In this document: in pieces, positions 51,394-58,781 of the stretch | How the letters are laid out: the number at the start of each line of letters is the position of its first letter | Position numbering within the stretch: the first letter of the stretch is position 1 | Origin: Caldilineaceae bacterium | Lineage (GTDB): Bacteria; Chloroflexota; Anaerolineae; Caldilineales; Caldilineaceae | Length of the DNA stretch: 64,000 nucleotides | Assembly (NCBI GenBank): GCA_019637645.1 | Contig: JAHBVH010000004.1 | Location: 114,760 to 178,759, forward strand | Reading direction: 5' to 3' | The notes under the pieces: generated by a model | Database searches by the model: none | Seen by the model: the letters and a program-made list of their open reading frames with translations, nothing else | Told to the model about the DNA's origin: nothing | Position numbers and translations under genes: made by a program

Positions 51394-54300
51394 ATGACAA
51401 AGAGACCCATTTGGCTCTCCTTATGTCTCATCCTGTCCCTCCTCCTGCCTACGCCTATTGCTCTAGCCCAAGATGGCGGCACCGCTAGTCCAACCGACGG
51501 GACCAATGCCACCAAAGTCTTTATTCCTTTTGTTAGCAATACGAACCGAGCCACCAATACAGCCGAAGCAGGGACAGAAGAAGAGGAAAGTGCCGAAGAA
51601 CTTGCGGCGGAAGATGAAATACCCGCCGTCACCGCCTTGACCGTGCCGACAACGCTCACCGAAGTTACCGCCGCTGGTAGCCATTGGCGTGTGCTGTCCG
51701 ATCAAGCGGGCCTCACCCCCATCTCAGGTGCTCCAACCATTGAAAATGCCCTGGCACTACGCAAGGTGAATCCAGCGCTGCGCTTGGTCAATGGCAAACA
51801 ACAAGTTGTCGTCCGCCTCCAAGAGCCATCCGTCACGGAACAGATGGCACAAAGTGTGACGGCGAGCGCCGTCGATGCGCAACTAGCCCAATTGGCGCGC
51901 GTTGCCACCCAACAGAGCAGCGTCGTCCAACTAGCGCTGCGCTGGGATGCTAATGCCCGCGTCTTGGCCCAAGTGCAAAAGGCCCTCAACGCCGTCATTC
52001 TCGAAGTGGATGGGACAGCGTTGGCCAGTCTGGCTGCCGATCCGGCTGTCCTATCGATCAATCCGGTGATCAACTACGAAAAGGCGTTAACCGAAACCGT
52101 TCCCTATATCGGCGGCACCGCAGCGCAACAAGCGGGCTATGATGGCACAGGCGTCAAAGTGGCGGTGCTCGACAGTGGCATTGACTATACGCATGCCAAC
52201 CTAGGTGGCCCCGGTACGCGCGAAGCCTATGAACTAGCCTATGGCGCCACGATCACCGACTCCCGGAACACCACGCGTGATGGGCTCTTCCCCACGGCCA
52301 ATGTGGTGGAGGGCTATGATTTCGTTGGCGAACTGTGGCCCAATGGCCCGCTTGCGCCCGATGATGATCCCATCGATGCCGAAGGTCATGGGACCCATGT
52401 CGCCGATATCATTGGCGGTAATGGCGGCGTTGCGCCTGGGGTTGAGCTCTACGCCGTCAAAGTTTGTGCAACGCTGTCTAGTTCCTGTAGCGGGGTTGCC
52501 CTCCTCCAAGCAATGGACTATATTGTCGATCCCAACGATGATGGGGATCTCAGCGACCACGTAGATATTGTTAACTTGTCCCTGGGCAGCAATTATGGCT
52601 TGCCCTATGACGACGATCTAGCCTTTGCGATTGAAAACACCAGTAGCATCGGTGTGCTAACGGTGGCCTCCGCAGGCAATGGCGGCGACCGCCCCTACAT
52701 CACCGGGACACCCGCGGCGGCCCCTTCTGCGCTCTCGGTGGCCCAAACGCAAGTACCTTCGGCGATCGGACTTGCCCTCGAAGTGGTCGCACCAGCTAGC
52801 GCGGTCGCCCTCTATGAAGCGGTCTACCAACCGTGGTCCGCGCCCCTCACCGCCGTGATTGAAGCCCCACTCCAATACGGTGATGGCGCAGGCGGCAATT
52901 TGAATGGTTGTAGCCCCTTTGCCGCCGGTACCTTAACCGGCAAGATTGTCTTGGTTGACCGCGGCACTTGTAATATCAGCCTCAAAATCTCGAATGTAGC
53001 CGAGGGGGGTGGGCTGGTTGGGATCATCGGGCTAGTGGCACCAGGCGATCCCTCTGTCTTTAGCTTTGGCGGCGGTGTACCTAGCATCCCTGGCTATAAC
53101 ATTAGCCAAAGCGCCTCCCAAGCCCTCAAACGGGCGTTGGCTACCGGGGAAAGTGTCATTGTTCGCTTTGACCCAGCGGGTGGTGTATCGCTGATCGGAC
53201 AAATGGTTGGTTCCTCGTCGCGCGGCCCCTCTATGACCTTTAATGAGATCAAGCCCGAAATTGGGGCACCGGGGGCGGCGGTCTCGGCGATTGCCGGCAC
53301 CGGCACCGGCGTGGAGCCCTTTGGCGGCACCTCGGGCGCGGCCCCCGTTGTCAGTGGGGCCGCCGCATTGGTGATCCAGAAATATCCCGAACGGACCCCG
53401 GCTGAGATCAAAGCCTTGTTGATGAACAGTGCCGAAACCAACATTCTCGTCAAACCGACCCTCTTTGGTGGCACCCTGGCCGAGATCAGCCGCATTGGCG
53501 GTGGTGAAGTGCGCGTGGACAAAGCGCTTACCCTGCCCGCAGCAGCCTGGAATGCAGCATCACCGACGGCAGCCCTCTCCTTTACCTTCCACGATATTAC
53601 GCGGGAGAAAAAGGTCCTCAAACAAGTAGTGACGATCCGCAACTATAGCGATCGCAACATCCGTTATGAGCTGACCCCGGCCTTCCGCTTTGCTGAAGAT
53701 GCCGCGAGCGGGGCCATTGAGATCAATACGCCCGATGATCTGATGGTGCGTGCCCACAGTGATCGCCAATTCGAAGTCACCATGATTATCCGCGGCGAGA
53801 AGCTGCCTGCTTGGCGGCTCAATTCGGGGAGCGCAGGAGCAAGTGCCGCCACCCTCACCGCCATGGAATTTGACGGCTATCTTCTGTTGACCGAAGAAGG
53901 TAACCCCAGCAATCAACTCCATCTGCCCTGGCAGATCTTGCCACGCAAGGCAGGCGATGTCACGCTCAAGAGCAAGTCGCGATATGTTCAAGTCCGCAAT
54001 CGCGGGGTAGGCACAAGCTTGGTGGAAAGCTATTCGCTCATCGGCGTTAGCGACAATCTGCCAGAAGGTGGACCGGGCGAGAACAATCCAACACCAGACA
54101 TTCGTTATGTGGGTTACACGACGATCGGCGTGCCAGCCGGTTTCTGTTCGGAGCAAAATTCGTTCTTGTTTGGCTTTGCCTTTAACTCTTGGGAACGCCA
54201 AACCCACGCCAATCTACCCGCAGGCTTTGAGATTGATTTCGATATCGATCAGGATGGTGAGTTTGACTTTGCCATCTTCACGCTTGATCTGGCTGGTAAC

Positions 54301-54726
54301 TGGAGTGATGGCCGCAATGCCGTGTGGGTCCAGAACTTGGCGACTGGCGCAAGCTATCCGTCCTTCTATACCGACCACGAGACCAATAGCGCGAATACCG
54401 TGTTATATACCTGCGCCGAAGACATTGGCTTGAGTTGGGCGGATGTGGGTCGGCCCATTGATGTTTGGGCCGGGGTCTATGACTATTGGTCTGGCACCTA
54501 TACAGATTGGGTCGAAGGCATGACCATTGCCCCTGGGGGAGAACGCTATGTCGCGCTCTTTGAAGAAGGTGGGGTTGGTGCAACCGAGTTAGGCTACAAG
54601 ACCAACGACAAATTGCGCATCCTAGATACTGGATCGACCACTAACAATACCGAACTAGGGCTACTTCTCCTCTATCGTGGTGGCACACCCGAAGGCGCTG
54701 AAGCAGGTGTGATTAGCATCAAATAG
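51394..54726 (+). CDS. secreted subtilisin-like serine peptidase, S8 (1110 aa)
   Basis: Signal peptide (1-25, ending ALAQD), an acidic low-complexity stretch (55-78), a propeptide-like region (about 130-235), then the S8 domain with D260 (VAVLDSGIDYTHANLGG), H332 (EGHGTHVADIIGG) and S647 (FGGTSGAAPVVSGAAAL). A PA domain (about 465-590; IVLVDRGTCNISLKISNVAEGG) is inserted between His and Ser, as in cucumisin- or C5a-peptidase-like enzymes. Residue 650 is Ala-Pro-Val rather than Met-Ala-Pro-His after the Ser. Beyond about 730 are beta-rich domains (DUF11/fibronectin-like) and a C-terminal region with DFDIDQDGEFDFAIF. It should degrade proteins outside the cell. AAGGAG lies 6 nt before the ATG; a hairpin terminator follows. 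Confidence 0.93.
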   Translation: MTKRPIWLSLCLILSLLLPTPIALAQDGGTASPTDGTNATKVFIPFVSNTNRATNTAEAGTEEEESAEELAAEDEIPAVTALTVPTTLTEVTAAGSHWRVLSDQAGLTPISGAPTIENALALRKVNPALRLVNGKQQVVVRLQEPSVTEQMAQSVTASAVDAQLAQLARVATQQSSVVQLALRWDANARVLAQVQKALNAVILEVDGTALASLAADPAVLSINPVINYEKALTETVPYIGGTAAQQAGYDGTGVKVAVLDSGIDYTHANLGGPGTREAYELAYGATITDSRNTTRDGLFPTANVVEGYDFVGELWPNGPLAPDDDPIDAEGHGTHVADIIGGNGGVAPGVELYAVKVCATLSSSCSGVALLQAMDYIVDPNDDGDLSDHVDIVNLSLGSNYGLPYDDDLAFAIENTSSIGVLTVASAGNGGDRPYITGTPAAAPSALSVAQTQVPSAIGLALEVVAPASAVALYEAVYQPWSAPLTAVIEAPLQYGDGAGGNLNGCSPFAAGTLTGKIVLVDRGTCNISLKISNVAEGGGLVGIIGLVAPGDPSVFSFGGGVPSIPGYNISQSASQALKRALATGESVIVRFDPAGGVSLIGQMVGSSSRGPSMTFNEIKPEIGAPGAAVSAIAGTGTGVEPFGGTSGAAPVVSGAAALVIQKYPERTPAEIKALLMNSAETNILVKPTLFGGTLAEISRIGGGEVRVDKALTLPAAAWNAASPTAALSFTFHDITREKKVLKQVVTIRNYSDRNIRYELTPAFRFAEDAASGAIEINTPDDLMVRAHSDRQFEVTMIIRGEKLPAWRLNSGSAGASAATLTAMEFDGYLLLTEEGNPSNQLHLPWQILPRKAGDVTLKSKSRYVQVRNRGVGTSLVESYSLIGVSDNLPEGGPGENNPTPDIRYVGYTTIGVPAGFCSEQNSFLFGFAFNSWERQTHANLPAGFEIDFDIDQDGEFDFAIFTLDLAGNWSDGRNAVWVQNLATGASYPSFYTDHETNSANTVLYTCAEDIGLSWADVGRPIDVWAGVYDYWSGTYTDWVEGMTIAPGGERYVALFEEGGVGATELGYKTNDKLRILDTGSTTNNTELGLLLLYRGGTPEGAEAGVISIK

Positions 54727-54887
54727 CCCCATACCATGCCCCGCATCCGAGCATTTCGCTCGATCTAGGGGCGAAGGGGGACCGTTACGCGCCATGCGCA
54801 TTATAGCCGTGAAGGCCGTGGCTCTCCCTTGATCAAGAACTGAATCACCCCATTCCCCACGAGCCGAGCGCGCCAAATCTGTTCCCC

Positions 54888-54914
54888 AACGGAGGATCCA
54901 GTGGATCCTCCGTT
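54888..54914 (+). terminator. hairpin after the S8 peptidase gene
   Basis: AACGGAGGATCC (54888-54899) pairs perfectly with GGATCCTCCGTT (54903-54914) around AGT, followed by TGGCTTTCTGG. It lies 160 nt after the stop. GGTTTAT repeats (54936-54968, about three copies) follow before the dipeptidase gene. Confidence 0.65.
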
Positions 54915-55015
54915 TGGCTTTCTGGCCCTCGGTGGTTTATACAGGTGGTTTATCTAGTTGGTTTATCTAGCACGAGCAACCATAGCCACGATCTAGCTGA
55001 TAACAGGAGCCGCTT

Positions 55016-56383
55016 ATGAACACTACCAATCTGGCCCCCCTCTTTGCCCATATCGACCAAGCACGTCCCGCCTTTATCCAGCGCCTGCTTGCCTATGTCC
55101 GCCAACCCAGTATCAGCGCCCACGGGGTGGGCATGGACGTAGTAGCCACCTTTCTAGAGCAAACCCTCACTACGCTAGGCATGGATGTGCAACGCCTACC
55201 CACCGCGGGCTGGCCCATGGTCTTGGGGCGACGCTTTGATGCCCCCGGCAAGCCCACCGTGTTGCTCTACGGTCACTACGATGTCCAGCCGCCCGATCCG
55301 CTCGATCAATGGCTCTCCCCGCCCTTTGAACCGACCATTCGCGATGGGCGCATCTATGCCCGTGGGGTGGGAGATAACAAGGGGCAGCACTTTGCCCAGC
55401 TTCTTGCCATCGAGTCACTCCTCGCCACGCAGGATCAGCTACCCTGTAATGTCCTGGTCCTCCTCGAAGGGGAAGAAGAGATCGGTAGCCCCCATATTGC
55501 CGATTTTATTCGCCAGCATCGCGAGCTGCTCCAGTGTGATCTCGTCGTCACGGCGGACGGGCCGGTGCACGAAAGCGGCCAGTCCTGCATCATGTTTGGC
55601 GTGCGGGGCGTACTTTCCTTTGAATTACGTGCGCGGGGGGCCAACACCGATCTGCACTCGGGCAACTGGGGTGGCGTTGTGCCCAACCCCATTTGGACAC
55701 TCACCCAACTGCTCGCCACCATGAAAAACGCCCAAGGCGCGATCACCATCGAGGGCTTCTATGATCCAGTCCTGCCCCCGACGCCCCTGGAAATGCAAGC
55801 CATGGCTGCGCTGCCGCTCGATCAGGCCCGAATCCGCCAGGAGTTGGCATTACAACAGTGGGATGCACCTGCCGACCGCGGCTTCTTTGAACGGCTAATG
55901 TTCTACCCCACCTTTACGATTAATGGCTTTCATGGCGGCTATGGCGGGCCTGGTTCCAAGACTGTGTTGCCCCACGAAGCCTTTGTCAAGTGTGACATTC
56001 GGCTGGTCGAAGCGATGACCGTCGCCGATACCCTAGCCAAGGTCGAGGCCCATGTGGCGCGCCACGCACCCACGGTCGAAGTCATCTACCAAGGCGGGAT
56101 GGACCCTTCCAAAACCGCGCTGGCTTCGCCCTACACCGAACCGATCCGCCAAGCCCTGCGTGCTGGTCAAGGCGAAGAGCCCCTCCTCATTCCCAGCGCT
56201 GGCGGCAGCCTCCCCGACTATGTCTTTACCAAAATCCTCGGCGTCCCCGCCTTTGGCACCCCCTACGCCAACCCCGATGAACGCAATCACGCGCCCAATG
56301 AAAACCTGGAAGTCGAACGCTTCATCAAAGGGATCAAGACCGGCGCGGCGTTGTTAGTGGCGCTAGGGGAAGTGGCAAAATAA
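55016..56383 (+). CDS. M20 family dipeptidase (455 aa)
   Basis: A di-zinc peptidase of the ArgE/DapE/CNDP group, cytosolic. VLLYGHYDVQPPDP gives ligand H87 and D89, GVGDNKGQ gives the bridging D120, and EGEEEIGSP gives the catalytic/ligand Glu pair (E154/E155); the dimerisation domain contains RGANTDLHSGNWGG and the C-terminal His ligand is in DERNHAPNENLE. YVRQPSIS at 27-34 is the usual start. It hydrolyses dipeptides or N-acyl amino acids, plausibly products of the secreted protease upstream. ATG 55016 has AGGAG 6 nt upstream. Confidence 0.93.
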   Translation: MNTTNLAPLFAHIDQARPAFIQRLLAYVRQPSISAHGVGMDVVATFLEQTLTTLGMDVQRLPTAGWPMVLGRRFDAPGKPTVLLYGHYDVQPPDPLDQWLSPPFEPTIRDGRIYARGVGDNKGQHFAQLLAIESLLATQDQLPCNVLVLLEGEEEIGSPHIADFIRQHRELLQCDLVVTADGPVHESGQSCIMFGVRGVLSFELRARGANTDLHSGNWGGVVPNPIWTLTQLLATMKNAQGAITIEGFYDPVLPPTPLEMQAMAALPLDQARIRQELALQQWDAPADRGFFERLMFYPTFTINGFHGGYGGPGSKTVLPHEAFVKCDIRLVEAMTVADTLAKVEAHVARHAPTVEVIYQGGMDPSKTALASPYTEPIRQALRAGQGEEPLLIPSAGGSLPDYVFTKILGVPAFGTPYANPDERNHAPNENLEVERFIKGIKTGAALLVALGEVAK

Positions 56384-56384
56384 A

Positions 56385-56417
56385 AGGAGGCCGGCACTTT
56401 GGAAGGGCCGGCCTCCT
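56385..56417 (+). terminator. hairpin after the dipeptidase gene
   Basis: AGGAGGCCGG (56385-56394) and CCGGCCTCCT (56408-56417) form a 10-bp stem right after the stop. Only a weak T-stretch follows (CTATTTTTAG, about 14 nt later). Confidence 0.6.
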
Positions 56418-56460
56418 CATGATAAAGACTATTTTTAGAGCCTCTCTATCTTTTTGCCGC

Positions 56461-56742
56461 TCAGCTTGTCGTATGGATGAGTTTTTCCTGCAGCCACAGG
56501 TTGATCAACGTTTGCGTTGAAATGCCTTGCTGTTGGGCAACGTCGTGCAATGCCGTCGCAAGATCTTTGGCAACAGCAAAATAATAGGTCGGCTTTCTGG
56601 TCAGATCTATCTCAAAAGCGACATCTTCCATCATATCTTCATAATCTGCCGTGCTATGGGTATCCCAAAAGGCCCCTGCTTCGGCAAGCGAACTAAACTC
56701 CTCAGGTAATTCATCACACTCGGTTAGTAATTGTTTATCCAT
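56461..56742 (-). CDS. CopG/BrnA-type antitoxin (93 aa)
   Basis: Sequence begins MDKQLLTECDELPEEFSSL and has FWDTHSTADYEDMM (residues about 25-38), the marker of CopG_antitoxin/BrnA proteins; the C-terminal part (AVAKDLATALHDVAQQQGISTQTLINLWLQEKL) is a ribbon-helix-helix-like DNA-binding region. It should bind the BrnT-like toxin and repress the shared promoter. It begins 8 nt inside the end of the toxin gene (toxin first), as in BrnTA. The frame is open 13 codons earlier but that part is toxin sequence. Confidence 0.8.
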   Translation of the reverse strand: MDKQLLTECDELPEEFSSLAEAGAFWDTHSTADYEDMMEDVAFEIDLTRKPTYYFAVAKDLATALHDVAQQQGISTQTLINLWLQEKLIHTTS

Positions 56743-57019
56743 GATGGCTTTTTCGTTCCTTATAATCCATGTCTCTAGCACTAATCACCAGTACACTACG
56801 TGTAGCAGGTTTGTAGACAAAAATTACAACCAAATAGCGTCCACTCGCTGTTTGTCCCAAAGCCCGATAGAGATTTTCACCACTTACTCTGCCCTTTTCA
56901 ATTTTGCGGATGACGGGCTGATTGGCGAAGACCTCCTCTACTTCATCTGGGTAGACTCCGTGTTTCGCCTCCAGTTTTTCAGTAAACTCGTCTACCCAGA
57001 TGAAATCACCAATGTTCAT
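56735..57019 (-). CDS. BrnT-like toxin, RelE-fold ribonuclease (94 aa)
   Basis: FIWVDEFTEKLEAKHGVYPDEVEEVFANQP (7-36) is the BrnT-type N-terminus, and NLYRALGQTASGRYLVVIFVYKPATRSVLVISARDMDYKERKSH the beta-sheet and C-terminal RD/R region of the family. BrnT cleaves RNA when freed from its antitoxin. The antitoxin follows with an 8-nt overlap. The pair sits at the edge of the CRISPR-Cas locus, a usual place for toxin-antitoxin genes in defence islands. Confidence 0.82.
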   Translation of the reverse strand: MNIGDFIWVDEFTEKLEAKHGVYPDEVEEVFANQPVIRKIEKGRVSGENLYRALGQTASGRYLVVIFVYKPATRSVLVISARDMDYKERKSHHG

Positions 57020-57049
57020 AGAAAATTCTGCTTACAGAGAAGATAGTAC

Positions 57050-57128
57050 TCAAGCCCGCGACTGGGTTTTGACCAGGCAACGCTAGCTATAGATGTTTCA
57101 ATCCCGCGGCTGGGTTTTGCGAAACATC
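57050..57128. repeat. two CRISPR-repeat-like remnants
   Basis: TCAAGCCCGCGACTGGGTTT (57050 on) and TCAATCCCGCGGCTGGGTTT (57098 on) agree at 20 of 22 bases through ...TTTTG, 48 nt apart. The second is part of GTTTCAATCCC, the usual opening of type I-D/III repeats, and is bounded by an 8-bp inverted pair GATGTTTC/GAAACATC (57092-57128). The spacing is too short for a working array. The rest of the 57020-57319 gap is A/T-rich, with no gene. Confidence 0.4.
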
Positions 57129-57319
57129 ATGTCACCGCAAAATAGGACACAATTCCTGCGTAAAGCCTAGCATCTCTACTATACTTTAGTTTTTATTCAA
57201 AATACAAATGCGCAAGCTCACTAAGTAGAACTTGCGAAGCAATAAATTGCATGATATTCTCTTCCAAGAATTTCATGGTTATCTATAGCTAACGTATTTA
57301 ATTATTAAGGAGGCAGTTA

Positions 57320-57655
57320 GTGATTTGTCACACTTTTGATATACCACATGCAAACATCGCTGCTTCTCCGCTCAATGATCATACTTCCATTCAAGGCCAG
57401 CTTGACTCAATCCCCATTGATGTCATTTTACCACTCATTGAAGAGGAATGGAAAGACGAAGAATATGCTTACGGTGAACATTACGATAAAATATACAGTA
57501 AGTTTTCTGCACATGCCGCAAATCTACGCAAACAATTATCTAGACACAGTGATCTCTGCCAATATCAACAGATCGAAAAAGAACTAGCTGAAGTAGAAGC
57601 AGAACTCTGTGCAATTGCGCTCAAATTTGATGAATCAACCGAATACCCGCTTTAG
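57320..57655 (+). CDS. hypothetical protein before the cas operon (111 aa)
   Basis: Not recognised. GTG 57320 has a very strong AAGGAGG 6 nt upstream, and the stop is 15 nt before the WYL gene, so it is a real translated gene. The product is acidic and helical: LIEEEWKDEEYAYGEHYDKIYSKF then a likely coiled coil LRKQLSRHSDLCQYQQIEKELAEVEAELCAIALK (about 68-101). It may be an accessory protein of the CRISPR locus or a defence gene of its own. GC content is lower than in most of the window. Confidence 0.65.
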   Translation: MICHTFDIPHANIAASPLNDHTSIQGQLDSIPIDVILPLIEEEWKDEEYAYGEHYDKIYSKFSAHAANLRKQLSRHSDLCQYQQIEKELAEVEAELCAIALKFDESTEYPL

Positions 57656-57670
57656 AGTTTGAGGTGCATC

Positions 57671-58702
57671 ATGACCCCACACCAGCAACGTCTGGCCCGC
57701 AGTTTGAGTATTCTACGTCGTCTCCAGGTTGGCGCCGCTGATCGCCAGGCACTAATTGATCATGTACAGACCGAATATGGTCCGTTGGTATATGAAGCGG
57801 ATAGCGCACGCGCAATCGAAAGCTTATTAGCGCGTGACATCAAATTTTTACGCGATAACCTTTTTGTCAATATTCCCAACGCCGATCGTAGTAACAACAC
57901 CTATGAAATTATAGATTTCGGTGATTTCCGGCCCCTCTGCCTAACCGATGCCGAACTGGATGCTTTAATCACTTTACAGCAAAGCTTTCAACCCGGCGCT
58001 CCCCACGCTGAAGAGATTACAGGTTTCCTGAAACGCATTGCCAACCTCCTACCCACGCCACAACAAAAAGCGCTCAAGACCAAGCAAGCCCGGCTTCGGT
58101 TGGACCTACGCCGCCGTGACGGTGAGACTATTGCACCCTTCGTCCAACGTACAGTAGACAAAGCCATTCGTGAGAAACGCCATTTGCAATTCGCCTACCG
58201 TACGGCTGGCCAAGGCGATGGTCAGCCGCGCATTCATGAAGTACAACCCGATCATCAATTCTTTGATCCCAGCCGTGGCCATTTGTATTTGGAGGCTTAC
58301 TGGCTGACTTCGGATGGACCGGCTGGCAAGTATAAACAGGGCCGTTGGCAAGCATTCCGCATAGACCGCATCTTGGCCGACGATAATTTACGGGTACTGT
58401 CACAAAAATTACCGCCTACTTTACCCCGCCGTCCGCGCCATCAACTCGAATATTGGCTCTCGCCGCAGATAGCCCGCTTGGGCCAGGTGACGCGCCATTT
58501 TGAGGAAATGGCTGTCCATGAGACCGATGCCAATGATTGGGTACGGGTGACGGGCACAACGGACAATCTATTTCAGGCCACCCGCCTGCTCTTGGGCTAC
58601 GGCCCCAATTGTCGGGTCACTGGTGGCACAGAGGCCAAACGTGAGATGGAAAAGGTAATTCATGATATGGCAACTGTATATGGATTTTTGACCAAGGAAT
58701 GA
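57671..58702 (+). CDS. WYL domain transcriptional regulator (343 aa)
   Basis: N-terminal helix-turn-helix-like region (MTPHQQRLARSLSILRRLQVGAADRQALIDHVQTEYG) and WYL domain (about 160-250; KAIREKRHLQFAYRT, FFDPSRGHLYLEAYW for the W-Y-L core), then a WCX-type C-terminal domain (about 255-340). WYL domains bind nucleic acids or nucleotide ligands and often sit beside CRISPR-Cas and other defence genes as repressors. GAGGTG lies just before ATG 57671. It probably controls the cas genes 80 nt downstream. Confidence 0.88.
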   Translation: MTPHQQRLARSLSILRRLQVGAADRQALIDHVQTEYGPLVYEADSARAIESLLARDIKFLRDNLFVNIPNADRSNNTYEIIDFGDFRPLCLTDAELDALITLQQSFQPGAPHAEEITGFLKRIANLLPTPQQKALKTKQARLRLDLRRRDGETIAPFVQRTVDKAIREKRHLQFAYRTAGQGDGQPRIHEVQPDHQFFDPSRGHLYLEAYWLTSDGPAGKYKQGRWQAFRIDRILADDNLRVLSQKLPPTLPRRPRHQLEYWLSPQIARLGQVTRHFEEMAVHETDANDWVRVTGTTDNLFQATRLLLGYGPNCRVTGGTEAKREMEKVIHDMATVYGFLTKE

Positions 58703-58781
58703 AGAGCTTCCGCGGAAAACAGCGGAAGCTGTGTGCGAGAATAAAATTATGGAAAGTTGAGCAAATGAAAGGAGTGTGCAT

